A stretch of DNA of 64,000 nucleotides from Desulfocurvus sp. Its GTDB lineage: Bacteria > Desulfobacterota > Desulfovibrionia > Desulfovibrionales > Desulfovibrionaceae. Shown in pieces: positions 26,777-36,443 of the stretch. The stretch is taken from the NCBI GenBank assembly GCA_020692325.1, contig JAIMKR010000014.1, forward strand, positions 1 to 64,000. The letters run 5' to 3'. Made by a program: the position numbers and the translations under genes. Position 1 is the first letter of the stretch; each line of letters opens with the position of its first letter. The notes beneath the pieces are model-generated. The model made no database searches, was not told the origin of the DNA, and worked only from the letters and a program-made list of their open reading frames with translations.

Positions 26777-27548
26777 CCGCTTTCGCCGTGACTTTCCAGG
26801 TGGTTATTCTTTCCGCCGCGCGGGTTATGGCCAGGCTCGCCGGGCAGCCGGGGGCCATTTGCGTGAAGGGCGTCTGATTGATGACGGCCTTGCGCACCAT
26901 GGGATCCATGGGGATGAACCCGACGAGGTCCAGGGACACTCCCGAGAGAAAATGATCGCAGGCCTTGTAGAGCTTGACGAAGATCTCCTTGGCCGTTTTC
27001 TCGTCCTTGGCCATGTTCACTAGCACGCGGAACCGGTCCACGCCATGGTTGAGCTTGAGCACCTTGATGAGCGCGTAGGCGTCGGTGAGGGAGGTGGGCT
27101 CCGTCGTGAGCACCACCACGCGCTCCTGTGCGGCGATGTTGAAATACAGCACATTATCGTTGATGCCGGCACCCGTGTCCACGATCAGGTGGTCGATGTC
27201 CGTCTCCAAATAGTCCATGGATTCGAGCAGGTCCAGCTTTTGGCCGGTGGAGAGGTTGACCATGTCGCTCACGCCGGAGGCGGCGGGCAGGATGCGGAAG
27301 CCGTAGGGCGTGTCGAACAGGATTTTCTCCAGCGTCATGCCTTCGTGGAACAGATGGAAAAGGTTCAGCTTGGGCGCGAGGCCGAGCAGAACGTCGACGT
27401 TGGCCAATCCGAGGTCGGCGTCGAGAATGACCACCCGCTTGCCCATCTTGGTGAGCGCGCAGGCCAAGTTGACCGAAATGTTCGTTTTGCCCACGCCGCC
27501 TTTTCCGGAGGTGACGGAGAAGACCAGTGGGAGTGTCGTCGCAGTCAT
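26718..27548 (-). CDS. flhG: MinD-like ATPase FlhG (FleN/YlxH)
   Basis: Deviant-Walker ATPase that works with FlhF to set flagellar number and place. The 276 residues have SGKGGVGKTNISVNLA near 13, DADLGLANVDVLLG near 44 and DTGAGINDNVLYF near 118, the FlhG/MinD set. AAGGA precedes the ATG at 27548. It follows flhF by 11 bases and overlaps fliA by 59 bases. The C-terminal tail beyond about 250 (KKLLFQEQ) is not the DQAGLR-type FliA/FleQ motif and is not recognised. Confidence 0.93.
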   Translation of the reverse strand: MTATTLPLVFSVTSGKGGVGKTNISVNLACALTKMGKRVVILDADLGLANVDVLLGLAPKLNLFHLFHEGMTLEKILFDTPYGFRILPAASGVSDMVNLSTGQKLDLLESMDYLETDIDHLIVDTGAGINDNVLYFNIAAQERVVVLTTEPTSLTDAYALIKVLKLNHGVDRFRVLVNMAKDEKTAKEIFVKLYKACDHFLSGVSLDLVGFIPMDPMVRKAVINQTPFTQMAPGCPASLAITRAAERITTWKVTAKADGNIKFFWKKLLFQEQSVA

Positions 27549-27559
27549 TTCGCTTGTCC

Positions 27560-28684
27560 TTACGCGGCCGCCTGTCCGGTTGTCTGGCCCGGCAGCGCGT
27601 GCTTGAAGATCAGCCGCCACAACAAGTCGCTCGAGGCCGGCGCGATGCTGTTTTTCAGCCCCGGTCCGAAAGAGAGGGCGGACACGGGCAGTTCCGTCAT
27701 GCGCGCCATGTTGAGCAACGCTCCGAAACTACAGGCTTCGTCCAGTTTCGTCCAGATGAGACTTTGCAGTTGGGGGCAAAGGTAGCGTTTGGCTATTTGC
27801 GCGTACTGACTGGCGGCGTAATAGGGCGCCAGAACGAGGTGCGCGGCCATGTCGTCGCTGTCGGCCAGTCCCAGACCGGCCAGCTGCTCGGCCAGCGTGG
27901 TGGAGCCGGTGAGTCCCGGAAGGTCCACGAAGATCATGTCGAACTTCGCGGCCTCCTTGAAAATTGCCTCCATCTCCTCCGTGTTGCCGGCCTCGCGGTA
28001 GGCCAGGGCGGAGAGATCGGCGTAGTGGCGCAGCACCAGCCGGCCCTTGCCCTGCCCCTGGTCGGCTGCGACGACACAGATGCGCGCCCTGGTCTTGGCC
28101 TGCTTCTCGCGCAGGGCCAGCCGGATGAGGGAGAGCGTCTTGCCCACGCCATGGGGCCCGGCGAAGACCTGGAATTTTTGATGCCACTTTTTTGACTCGA
28201 AGCCGTAACACGGGGCCACGGACTCCAGCACGGGCAGGATGGGCCGGTCGGGATCGGCCTTGAGCGCCAGGTAGACGTTGAGCAGGACCTGCGTGTCGAC
28301 CTCCTCGCGCTCCAGATACCGTATGGCCACGCGCTGGCGGGGGGCCAGCTCCTCCATGTTCAGCTGCGGCTTCACCAGGGCCATTATCTGGTCCTTGATC
28401 TGCCGCCACTCGTAGGCCCAGTCGGTGGGAGCGGCCTCGCCGCCGGGCACGATGCCGGGCATGATGAGCGAGGCGTCGCGCGCGGGCATGATGGGCGTGG
28501 TCGCCGCACCCGGCGTCGCGGGGGCCGCGCTGCGCGGGTCTACGGCCGCGGTTATCTCGCAGCCCTTGCCGGCGCTGGTGCGCACGGTCTTGGTGCCCAG
28601 GATGATTGCCTCGTCGCCCAGCTCGGCCTTGACCTTGGCCAGGGCGGCCTGCATGTCCGTTCCCCTGAATGTTTTTACGTGCAT
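27560..28684 (-). CDS. flhF: Flagellar biosynthesis GTPase FlhF
   Basis: SRP-type GTPase that directs the first flagellar components to the cell pole. The 374 residues begin MHVKTFRGTDMQAALAKVKAELG, typical of FlhF; a Pro/Ala-rich linker precedes the NG domain (about 115-360) with the P-loop AGPHGVGKTLSLIRLA, DLPGLTG (G3) and WTKLDEACSFG (G4). It lies four bases after flhA. The order flhA-flhF-flhG-fliA is classic for polar flagella and suggests polar placement. Confidence 0.95.
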   Translation of the reverse strand: MHVKTFRGTDMQAALAKVKAELGDEAIILGTKTVRTSAGKGCEITAAVDPRSAAPATPGAATTPIMPARDASLIMPGIVPGGEAAPTDWAYEWRQIKDQIMALVKPQLNMEELAPRQRVAIRYLEREEVDTQVLLNVYLALKADPDRPILPVLESVAPCYGFESKKWHQKFQVFAGPHGVGKTLSLIRLALREKQAKTRARICVVAADQGQGKGRLVLRHYADLSALAYREAGNTEEMEAIFKEAAKFDMIFVDLPGLTGSTTLAEQLAGLGLADSDDMAAHLVLAPYYAASQYAQIAKRYLCPQLQSLIWTKLDEACSFGALLNMARMTELPVSALSFGPGLKNSIAPASSDLLWRLIFKHALPGQTTGQAAA

Positions 28685-28688
28685 GGCG

Positions 28689-30806
28689 TTAACTCAGTTT
28701 TACGGTGGCCAGCGACTGAATGCGGATATCTGCCGGTATCTCCGCCTGTGAAATGACAGGCAGCGTTGGCAGGAAGCGAAGCAACAATTGGGCCAAGTGC
28801 GGACGCAGCTGCGGGGTGGTCAGCAGCACGGGCTGCCCATCTGTGCCCACCGCGGCCTCCTGCGCCGCGCCTATGCTCTTGATGATTTGCTGGGCCTTGC
28901 CCGGCTCCAGGGCCAGATAGCCGCCCTGATCGGTGCTGCGCAGGCTGTTGTTCAGCACCACGTCGATATCGTTGGCCAGGGTGAGGATGGGCAGGGAGTT
29001 GTCCGTGGCGAGGTAGCCCTTGACGATGGTGCGGCCGATGCGCGAGCGCACGTACTCCGTGAGGATGGCCGGCTCCTGAACGGCGGTGCCATAGTCGGCC
29101 AGCGCCTCCACGATGGAGAGCAGGTCGCGGATGCTCACTCCCTCGCGCACGAGGTTCTGCAGCACCTTCTGCACCACGCCGAGCGGCAGCACGCCGGGCA
29201 CCAGGTTCTCCACGGCCTTGGGCGCGCGCTTGGCCAGGTTGTTCAACAGCTCCTGCACCTCCTGCCTGCCCAGGAACTCGTGCAGATTGCGGCGGAACAC
29301 CTCGGTCAGGTGTGTGGCCACCACGGTGGAGGGATCCACCACGGTGTAACCGGCCAGCATGGCGGCCTCGCGCCGCGACTCGGGAATCCACACGGCGGGC
29401 AGGTTGAAGGCCGGCTCCACTGTGGCCACGCCGTCGATCTTGTGCTTGGCGTCGCCCGGGTCCATGGCGAGAAAGTGATCGATGAGTATCTCGGCGGAGG
29501 CGACGGGGTTGCCCTTCACCAGCACGCGGTATTCGCCGGGCTTGAGTTGCAGGTTGTCGCGCAGATGCAGCGAGGGGATGATGACGCCCATGTCCAGCGC
29601 GAATTGCCGGCGGATGCTGCGGATGCGCGAGAGCAGGTTGCCGTTCTGCTCCTCGTCCACCAGCGGAATGAGTCCGTAGCCGACCTCCAGCTCCAGCTGA
29701 TCGAGCGGCAGCAGCGACTGCACTTCCTCGGGAGTGTCCAGCGCGCTCGCGTCCTTGTTCTTGCCATTCTTTTTGTTGGCCTCGGCCGCCTTCTGGGCGT
29801 CGTGGGCCGGGCAGGTGCGCTCGGCGATGCGCGCCACCCAGAACAGGAAGGCGGAGAACGCCAGGAACGGAATGGCAGGCAGGCCGGGCACCAGGGCGAA
29901 GAACACCAGAATGCCCGACACGAGCTTGAGCGCCCGGTGGTGGAAGGTCAGCTGGCCGAGGAACTCCTCGCCCATCTTGGCCTCGGCCGCCGCGCGGGAG
30001 ACGATGATGCCCGATCCCGTGGCGATGATGAGCGAGGGAATGGTGGCGACGAGACCATCGCCGATGGAGAGCAGCGTGTACGTCCGGGCGGCTTCCTGCC
30101 AGCCCATGCCCTTTTGCAGCACGCCGATGAAGAAGCCGCCGATGACGTTGATGAACAGCAGAATCAGGCCGGCCTTCACGTCGCCTTGAACGAACTTGCC
30201 CGCGCCGTCCATGGCGCCGTAGAAGTCGGCCTCCTTGCGGATCTTGTTGCGGCGCTTGGTGGCCTCGGTCTCATCGATGAGGCCGGCGTTGAGGTCGGCC
30301 TCCACGGCCATCTGCTTGCCGGGCATGGAGTCCAGGGTGAAGCGGGCGGCCACCTCGGCGATGCGCGTCATGCCGGAGACGATGACGGTTTTGTTGATGG
30401 TGAACAGGATGAAGTAAACGACGATGCCGATGGCGTAGTTGCCGCCGACCACGAATTCGCCGAAACTCTGAATGACCGTGCCCGCCGCGCCCGTGCCCTC
30501 GTCGCCATGGAGCAGGACCAGACGCGTGGCCGCCACGCTGAGCGAAAGGCGCATCAAGGTGGTGACCAGGAGCAGGGACGGGAAGATGGTGAACTCCATG
30601 GGCGATTCCATGAACATGCACGTGATGAGCACGACCAGGCTGATTGAGATGCTCAGGGTGAGCATCAGGTCGAGCACCAGCGTCGGCACGGGCACCAGCA
30701 TCATCATCAGGATGATGACGACGCCGATGGCGAGTACCACGTCGCCCTGCTTGGCGAATTTGGCGTAATCGATGTCGAGGGAGGCGAATTTGGCGCTCGC
30801 GGACAT
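28689..30806 (-). CDS. flhA: Flagellar export apparatus protein FlhA
   Basis: Largest membrane component of the flagellar type III export gate; forms a nonameric ring and docks substrate-chaperone complexes. The 705 residues have about eight N-terminal membrane helices (residues 20-330) with the conserved loop ARFTLDSMPGKQMAVEADLNAG near 150, and a cytosolic domain from about 350 to the end. The ATG at 30806 is preferred; GAGGAG lies about ten bases upstream, and the longer GTG start at 30824 would place that site inside the gene. Confidence 0.96.
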   Translation of the reverse strand: MSASAKFASLDIDYAKFAKQGDVVLAIGVVIILMMMLVPVPTLVLDLMLTLSISISLVVLITCMFMESPMEFTIFPSLLLVTTLMRLSLSVAATRLVLLHGDEGTGAAGTVIQSFGEFVVGGNYAIGIVVYFILFTINKTVIVSGMTRIAEVAARFTLDSMPGKQMAVEADLNAGLIDETEATKRRNKIRKEADFYGAMDGAGKFVQGDVKAGLILLFINVIGGFFIGVLQKGMGWQEAARTYTLLSIGDGLVATIPSLIIATGSGIIVSRAAAEAKMGEEFLGQLTFHHRALKLVSGILVFFALVPGLPAIPFLAFSAFLFWVARIAERTCPAHDAQKAAEANKKNGKNKDASALDTPEEVQSLLPLDQLELEVGYGLIPLVDEEQNGNLLSRIRSIRRQFALDMGVIIPSLHLRDNLQLKPGEYRVLVKGNPVASAEILIDHFLAMDPGDAKHKIDGVATVEPAFNLPAVWIPESRREAAMLAGYTVVDPSTVVATHLTEVFRRNLHEFLGRQEVQELLNNLAKRAPKAVENLVPGVLPLGVVQKVLQNLVREGVSIRDLLSIVEALADYGTAVQEPAILTEYVRSRIGRTIVKGYLATDNSLPILTLANDIDVVLNNSLRSTDQGGYLALEPGKAQQIIKSIGAAQEAAVGTDGQPVLLTTPQLRPHLAQLLLRFLPTLPVISQAEIPADIRIQSLATVKLS

Positions 30807-30865
30807 TTTGTTGACGCTCCTCACGTTTTCAAATCGGCGGAGTCGTCAGTCCCGAAACGGTGGGA

Positions 30866-31930
30866 TCAGGCGCGGCGTTTCTTGAATTTCGCCAGCTTGG
30901 CCAGAATCGCGGCCACGGCCTGATAGAGTTCCTCGGGAATGATCTCGCCGATTTCCACCTGCTTATACAAGGCCCGTGCCAGCGGTGGATTCTCGTGGAT
31001 GGGAACGTCGTTCTCGATGGCGATTTCGCGGATGCGCCGGGCCATGGCGTCCGCGCCCTTGGCGATGACCATGGGGGCCGGAGCCTCCTTGATGTCGTAG
31101 CGCAGGGCGATGGCGTAGTGCGTGGGGTTGGTGATGACCACGTCGGCCTTGGGCACGGTGCTTTTCAGGCGGCGGCCGATGACCTCGTACATCTTGGCCG
31201 TCTGCTTCTGTTTGACCAGGGGATCGCCTTCGGCCTGCCGGTGCTCATCCTTGACCTCCTCCTTGGTCATCATGAGGTTGTCGTGGTAGCGCCAGCGCAC
31301 GTACCACAGGTCGGCCAGGGCGATGACGATCATGGGCACCAGCGCGTAGCAGACCATCTTGTAGGCCACGAGCAGCATGTAGCTGGTGATGCCCATGACG
31401 TTTTGATGGAACAGCGGAGCCAGGTTGGGCAGCTCCTGCTTGATGACGATGTACGGGGCCACGGCCACCACCAGCGCCTGGCCGATGCTGCGGCCCAGGC
31501 GGACCAGCGTGTCCGGGCTGATGATGAGCTGCTTGAGCGCGCCCATGATGTTGAAGTTGATGCGGTCCCAGCGCCACTTGAACACCCATAGCCTGCCCAC
31601 CTGCACCCGCGCCACCAGCAGCGCGGCGGCGGCGATGAGGAGCATGATCGGCACGGTCATCAGCGCCATTTTCTCGAGGGAATAGACGAAGAGCCTGTAA
31701 ACCGTCTGTGGATTCAGCTCCTGGCGCGTCCCCTCGGTGAAAAACCACTCGAAGACTTCGATCATGTTCTTGTATATGAAGGGGATGAAGTAGCGCAGGG
31801 CCAGGGTCCCCACGAGCAGGCCGATGATCTTGGCCACCTCTCCCGATTTGGCGACGCTGCCCTCGTCACGCGCCTTCTTGACGCGCCGGCCGGTGGCTTT
31901 TTCTGTTCTGCTTGGATCTTCCCTGGACAT
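30866..31930 (-). CDS. flhB: Flagellar export specificity protein FlhB
   Basis: Switches export from hook to filament substrates by cleaving itself. The 354 residues have four membrane helices (about 35-215) and the autocleavage motif NPTH in VVITNPTHYAIAL near 270. The start MSREDPSRTEKATGRRVKKARDEG is the family signature. It follows fliR by 18 bases. Nothing is missing. Confidence 0.96.
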   Translation of the reverse strand: MSREDPSRTEKATGRRVKKARDEGSVAKSGEVAKIIGLLVGTLALRYFIPFIYKNMIEVFEWFFTEGTRQELNPQTVYRLFVYSLEKMALMTVPIMLLIAAAALLVARVQVGRLWVFKWRWDRINFNIMGALKQLIISPDTLVRLGRSIGQALVVAVAPYIVIKQELPNLAPLFHQNVMGITSYMLLVAYKMVCYALVPMIVIALADLWYVRWRYHDNLMMTKEEVKDEHRQAEGDPLVKQKQTAKMYEVIGRRLKSTVPKADVVITNPTHYAIALRYDIKEAPAPMVIAKGADAMARRIREIAIENDVPIHENPPLARALYKQVEIGEIIPEELYQAVAAILAKLAKFKKRRA

Positions 31931-31948
31931 GGTTCGCCCGCCCGGCCG

Positions 31949-32734
31949 TTAGGTATGCGGCACACCAAGCTTCATCAGATGCAGCATCACGCCGTCCATG
32001 ACGCTGATGAAGCTGGTGACGTAATCGCTCATCATCTGCATGACATAGGACAGGAACAGAAAACCCACGGCGATCTTGAGCGGAAAGCCCATGACCAGAA
32101 TGTTCATCTGCGGGGCCGTGCGCGAAATGAGCGCCAGTGCCAGGTCCACCAAAAAAAGCGCCATGATGACGGGGGCGGCTATGCGCACGCCGAGGATGAA
32201 CATCTGTTTGGAGAAGAGCATCACTTCGTTCATGAGTGCCGGCGAGAGGAACAACCCACCCGGCGGCACGATGGAGAAGCTGTCGCCCAGGGCTTTTATG
32301 AGGTGCAGGTGCCCGTCGAGCGAAAGGAAGGTGAGCATGGTGCACATGTAGATGAATTGCGTTGTCATGGGTTCCTCCATCCCCGTGAGGGGGTCGAAGG
32401 AGTTGACCATGGAGAAGCCCATTTGAAAGTTGATGATGGCGCCGCCGATCTGCACGGTGGCGATGATCATGCGCACAATGCACCCCAGCGTGAGCCCGAG
32501 CACCAGCTCCCCGACGAACATGACGCCGATGTTGAATCCGTTGGCGGGGTAGTAACTGGGGGGGAAGGAGAGCTTGGGCCACACCGCCAGCGTGAGCACG
32601 ATGAGCAGGGCGGCCTTGACGAGGTTGGGCAGGGTGTCGCCGAAAAAGGGCATGATGAAGAGCACCACACTGATGCGGAACAGCGTGAGATAAAAGCTCA
32701 ACACCATTTTGGGGTCGAAATTGAAGATGTCCAT
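31949..32734 (-). CDS. fliR: Flagellar export protein FliR
   Basis: Polytopic export-gate protein of 261 residues with about six membrane helices, conserved GELVLGLTLGCIVRMI near 70 and MTTQFIYM...LSLDGHLHLIKAL near 125. It is the first gene of the fliR-flhB-flhA-flhF-flhG-fliA-cheY-fliL series, and fliP and fliQ are not adjacent. The ATG at 32734 starts MDIFNFDPK; the longer ORF track start would add a non-hydrophobic leader. The ribosome site is weak. Confidence 0.93.
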   Translation of the reverse strand: MDIFNFDPKMVLSFYLTLFRISVVLFIMPFFGDTLPNLVKAALLIVLTLAVWPKLSFPPSYYPANGFNIGVMFVGELVLGLTLGCIVRMIIATVQIGGAIINFQMGFSMVNSFDPLTGMEEPMTTQFIYMCTMLTFLSLDGHLHLIKALGDSFSIVPPGGLFLSPALMNEVMLFSKQMFILGVRIAAPVIMALFLVDLALALISRTAPQMNILVMGFPLKIAVGFLFLSYVMQMMSDYVTSFISVMDGVMLHLMKLGVPHT

Positions 32735-32851
32735 TGCCCGTCCGGTCTTGCTTGCCGCCGCCGCGCGCGGAGAATGGCGCGGGCAGGCCGCGCACTGGCG
32801 CAAACTAGCCCACCTTCGGCGGGGCGTAAAGGGGATCGGCGGGGTGTGCGG

Positions 32852-33760
32852 TTAGTTGAGGATGTAGCGCATGGGGTTCACTGGCACTCCGCCGATGCGC
32901 ACCTCATAGTGCAGGTGCGGACCGGTGCTGCGGCCCGAGTCGCCCATGTAGGCGATGACGTCGCCGCGGCGCACCATCTGTCCCTGCTGCACGTTGACCC
33001 GTTGCAGGTGCGCATAGCGGGTGATGAGCCCGCCGCCGTGGTTGACGCTCAGCATGAGCCCGTAAGAGGGATTGCGTTCGATGAAGGCAACGCTGCCGCG
33101 CACTGGGGCGTACACCGGCGTGCCCGCTGGGGCGGAGATGTCCAGTCCCTTGTGGAACTCGCGCGCGGTGGAGAAGGGCGAGCCGCGCCAGCCGAACCCC
33201 GACGTGACCCAACCGCCGGCCGGCCACACGCTGGGCGTGGACTCCAGCACGTCGCGATTGGCGCGCAGGCGCTGGATGACTTCCTGCTGGTGCACTTCCT
33301 CCAGCCGCGCCTCCACCGAGAGCTGGCGCAGAAATTCGTTCATCTTGCGGGCCAGCAGCTCCTGCCGGTAGAGGGGCATATAGCCACGCGCGCCGTCTTC
33401 CCCCGGGCCGCCACTCGGAGCCACGCTCATTGGGTTTTCCTGCTCCAGGTTGATCATGACGCGCAGCTTGGAGTCGAAGTCGCGGATGCGCTCCACGTCC
33501 TTTTGCAGGTTCACCAGGCGCTGGCTCAGATTCAGCAACTGGGTCTTTTGCGCGCCGCCGGCCCTCTCGCCCGGGAGCAGACCGCCGCGCGGTCCGACGT
33601 CCTCCGCCATGTCGCGCAGCAGCAGCACGTTCCCCGCCAGCATCAGCGCCAGCAGCAGGCCAATGCCGAGCAGCATCCATCCCCGCATCTGGATCTTGCG
33701 GGTTGTTCCGCGTTGTTCGCGAAACACGACGATATGGAAGCGTCCGAACAGCAGACCCAT
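32852..33760 (-). CDS. M23-family metallopeptidase (LytM type), membrane-anchored
   Basis: Probable peptidoglycan endopeptidase or regulator of one. The 302 residues have one N-terminal membrane helix (about 27-48), a periplasmic coiled coil (about 70-125) and a C-terminal LytM domain (about 195-300) with the zinc ligands in HKGLDISAPAGTPV and GPHLHYEVR. Both HxxxD and HxH parts are intact, so it should be active. Such coiled-coil M23 proteins often act at division or during appendage assembly; it lies just upstream of fliR, but a 117-base gap makes co-transcription uncertain. Confidence 0.9.
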   Translation of the reverse strand: MGLLFGRFHIVVFREQRGTTRKIQMRGWMLLGIGLLLALMLAGNVLLLRDMAEDVGPRGGLLPGERAGGAQKTQLLNLSQRLVNLQKDVERIRDFDSKLRVMINLEQENPMSVAPSGGPGEDGARGYMPLYRQELLARKMNEFLRQLSVEARLEEVHQQEVIQRLRANRDVLESTPSVWPAGGWVTSGFGWRGSPFSTAREFHKGLDISAPAGTPVYAPVRGSVAFIERNPSYGLMLSVNHGGGLITRYAHLQRVNVQQGQMVRRGDVIAYMGDSGRSTGPHLHYEVRIGGVPVNPMRYILN

Positions 33761-33815
33761 CGAAAAACGTGTCCTTATGTTGTGGGATGAAACGGAATGC
33801 TCTATTGGTACCGTA

Positions 33816-34577
33816 TCAGGATTTGGGGGTCAAGCCGGGCCGGTTGCGGTCCATCTGCCAGCGGGTGAGGGCGTTGAAGATGTTGTGGCGCACCTGCTTG
33901 TCGCGGCCCATTTCCAGTTGCAGCCAGTTGTGCACCTCGCTGCGGCGGGTGTCGCCGGCCGACGGGCAGTCGTTTTGCCATACGGGCAGCCCCCACTGGC
34001 GCGCTGCGGCCCGGATGAAGCTCTTTTCCACCAGCAGGGCCGGGCGGATGACCTTGAGCCGGCCGCCGAAGAAGTCCTCGCAGGCGGACATGCCGTCCAC
34101 CCGCCCGTTCTGCACCACGTTCATGAAGAACGTCACCACCAGGTCGTCGGCGTTGTGCCCGAAGGCGAGATGCGTGAGCCCGTATTCGCGGCAGAGGTCG
34201 AACAGGCGTTTGCGCCGCAACATGCTGCAGAAGAAGCACGCGGAGTTCTTGCGGTTTTCCGGCGAATGCGCGCGCGGTCCGTGGTCGGTGAGTTCGATGT
34301 GCGCGGCCACGCCCTCGTGTTGGACCCACTCGACGAGGGGGCGGTGGCTCGTGGGGTTGAAGCCGGGGTTCACATGCAGGGCCATGAGCTCGATGGGGAA
34401 GGGCAGGATGGCCCGGCGGATGAGGAGCGTCTTCATGAGCACGAAGCTGTCCACGCCGCCGGACATGGCCACGCCGATGCGCGCGCCGGCTCCGGCCATG
34501 CCCGTCGTCTGCATCAGCTTGCCCACGGCGCCCACGCATTTTTTCTGCGCGAAGGAAAGTTTGCCGAAACCGGCCAT
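33816..34577 (-). CDS. TtcA-family tRNA thiolation ATPase
   Basis: PP-loop ATP pyrophosphatase of the TtcA type, which in known members installs 2-thiocytidine at tRNA position 32. The PP-loop SGGVDS lies near residue 39 and a CxxC (ACFFCSMLRRK) near 113, the pair that binds an Fe-S cluster in TtcA; the other CxxC expected near the C-terminus is not evident. GAGGTGAC precedes the ATG at 34577. At 253 residues it is slightly shorter than enteric TtcA. Related TilS-like and TtuA-like roles cannot be excluded. Confidence 0.82.
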   Translation of the reverse strand: MAGFGKLSFAQKKCVGAVGKLMQTTGMAGAGARIGVAMSGGVDSFVLMKTLLIRRAILPFPIELMALHVNPGFNPTSHRPLVEWVQHEGVAAHIELTDHGPRAHSPENRKNSACFFCSMLRRKRLFDLCREYGLTHLAFGHNADDLVVTFFMNVVQNGRVDGMSACEDFFGGRLKVIRPALLVEKSFIRAAARQWGLPVWQNDCPSAGDTRRSEVHNWLQLEMGRDKQVRHNIFNALTRWQMDRNRPGLTPKS

Positions 34578-34778
34578 GTGCGTCACCTCATTTCCGACAG
34601 AATCGGTTCGCGGGCTGTATGTCATTTGAGCTTGACATGCAACCGGGCCGCGATTAACTGAAGTTCCTTTGCGTGATGGCCCGATAGCTTCGTAAATAAA
34701 TCGCCGCGCCGCTTTGCACGGTTTCGGGATGTTCTTCCCCGGGGCCAGTCCCCCTGAGCCATATCCGGAAGGCCAATC

Positions 34779-36143
34779 TTGTCAAATTCCATGTCACGTC
34801 TCGGAATGCTGCTGCTGCTGGCGCTGTTGGTGGCCTTCGGCGTGGGATACTTCTTGTATCAGCAGGAGCAGAGACTCGCGCTCGGCGTTTGGCCGGACCT
34901 GCCCATCGACGCCGTGCAGAGCGTAGAGGTTGTCACGCCGCAGGAGCGGTACACCCTTGTGCGTGAGCAGAACGGCTGGGTGGTGCGTCTGGGCGGAGCC
35001 GATGCCGACGCCGTGCCCGTGCCGGCCGATTCGGCCAAGGTGGAGGCGCTGCTCACCGCCCTTTCGCAGAACCGGCCGCGGCAGACCCTGGACCAGGACA
35101 GCGGCGTGGATGCCTCGCAGCTCGGTTTCCGCGCGCCGGCCGTGGACATCACCATCCGCCCGGTCAGCTCCGACGACAAGCCCGCGCGCATCATCCTGGG
35201 CCACGAGACCCCGACGGGCGCGGCCATCTACGCCTTCAGCTCTCTCGCGCCGGACGTGGTGTTCCTCATGGATGCGAGCGTGCTGCATCATTTCGACAAG
35301 ACGTCCGACTCATTTTTCGACCCGCGTCTGCTCGACGTGCGTGGCGAGGACGTGCAGCGCCTCACCCTCTACAGCCAGCATGGTGTGCAGTGGGACATGG
35401 AGCGCAAGGACGATCTGTTCACCTTCTCCGTGCCGGCGAACATGAGGGGCACCACCCTCACCGCCTCCGAGGTGCGGCTGTACCTGCACAACCTCACCGC
35501 CATCACGGCCGACACCATCGTCACCAAACCGGATAAGCAGGCTCCGGGCAAGCCGGCCTGCGTCATCGAAATCCTCATGCCCAAGGCCCGCGTCCCCCTG
35601 CGCCTGGAGTTGTTCCCCCCGCTGGATGCCGATCAGGTCTTTGGACGTTCCACGCGGCATCCCGGCGGATTCTATATCGACCGCGAGAAGGCCAAGAGCC
35701 TCATCCGGCAGGCCTATGACATGCAGTGGCGCGGCGTCATCAACTTCGACTCCACCAAGGTGGAGGGGGCGCGCATCTTCTCCGTCACTGGCAATCAGAC
35801 CCTGCTGGTGGACAAAAGTCCCACGGGCTGGACGGAGCGCGACAACGGTCGCAAGATGTCGGGTATTGACATGACGCTGTGGCGACTTAAAGAGTTAAGA
35901 TTCGAGGACGAGCCCGTGGCCCGGCTGGGCTATCCGGCGACGCAGCGCCTTGTGCTGGATCTGCTTGGCGGTGACGGCAAGGTGTTGTCTTCGTTTTTGT
36001 TCTTTACGGACCCCCGCCTCCCGGCGGATCAGTGCTGGCTCAAAGTGGGAACCGAGGAAATGTACTACCCGGTCTCCAACCAGCTGCTTGAAGACGTGCA
36101 AGGCTATCTGCCAGCGCGGCAGCAGAAGGCCGCGGAGCATTAG
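34779..36143 (+). CDS. DUF4340 domain membrane-anchored protein
   Basis: Periplasmic protein of 454 residues anchored by one N-terminal helix (LGMLLLLALLVAFGVGYFLY, about 8-28). The rest is beta-rich and matches the DUF4340 pattern of repeated domains with VEVVTPQERYTLVREQNGWVV near 48. The family usually sits beside gliding/auxiliary ABC transporter genes of the GldG type, which are not here. The TTG at 34779 follows GGAAGG; an ATG four codons later is the alternative. Function unknown. Confidence 0.75.
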   Translation: MSNSMSRLGMLLLLALLVAFGVGYFLYQQEQRLALGVWPDLPIDAVQSVEVVTPQERYTLVREQNGWVVRLGGADADAVPVPADSAKVEALLTALSQNRPRQTLDQDSGVDASQLGFRAPAVDITIRPVSSDDKPARIILGHETPTGAAIYAFSSLAPDVVFLMDASVLHHFDKTSDSFFDPRLLDVRGEDVQRLTLYSQHGVQWDMERKDDLFTFSVPANMRGTTLTASEVRLYLHNLTAITADTIVTKPDKQAPGKPACVIEILMPKARVPLRLELFPPLDADQVFGRSTRHPGGFYIDREKAKSLIRQAYDMQWRGVINFDSTKVEGARIFSVTGNQTLLVDKSPTGWTERDNGRKMSGIDMTLWRLKELRFEDEPVARLGYPATQRLVLDLLGGDGKVLSSFLFFTDPRLPADQCWLKVGTEEMYYPVSNQLLEDVQGYLPARQQKAAEH

Positions 36144-36200
36144 CCCGCGCCGGAATCCGCCCGTGGCGGTTCGTTCAACATCCCCTGCAAGGAGTGCCTC

Positions 36201-36434
36201 ATGGCGAGAATCACAGTCGAAGATTGTCTGGAGAGGGTTCCCAACCGCTTTCTTATCGTGCAGATGGCCATCAAGCGTGTGAAACAATTCCGCGAAGGCT
36301 ACCCTCCCCTCATCGAGACTCACAACAAGGAGGCCGTCACGGCCCTGCGTGAGATCGCCGAGGGCAAGGTGCTGCCCGGCGAGGCCATCCCCGAGGCCGG
36401 CATTCCCGCGCCCGAGACCGGCCCCGAGGCCTAA
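36201..36434 (+). CDS. rpoZ: DNA-directed RNA polymerase omega subunit
   Basis: Small subunit that stabilises the beta-prime subunit of RNA polymerase. The 77 residues start [20 protein letters not shown], the family signature, with the conserved helix [12 protein letters not shown]; the C-terminal tail is Pro/Glu-rich. CAAGGAGTG precedes the ATG. dnaJ starts nine bases later, so the two form an operon with moaC. Confidence 0.95.
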   Translation: MARITVEDCLERVPNRFLIVQMAIKRVKQFREGYPPLIETHNKEAVTALREIAEGKVLPGEAIPEAGIPAPETGPEA

Positions 36435-36443
36435 GAACGGGTC

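Noticed and set aside
28788-30647. 619-residue plus-strand ORF opposite flhA
   Set aside because: Antisense to a clear flhA; rich in His, Gln and Ala with no motif, so a shadow frame.
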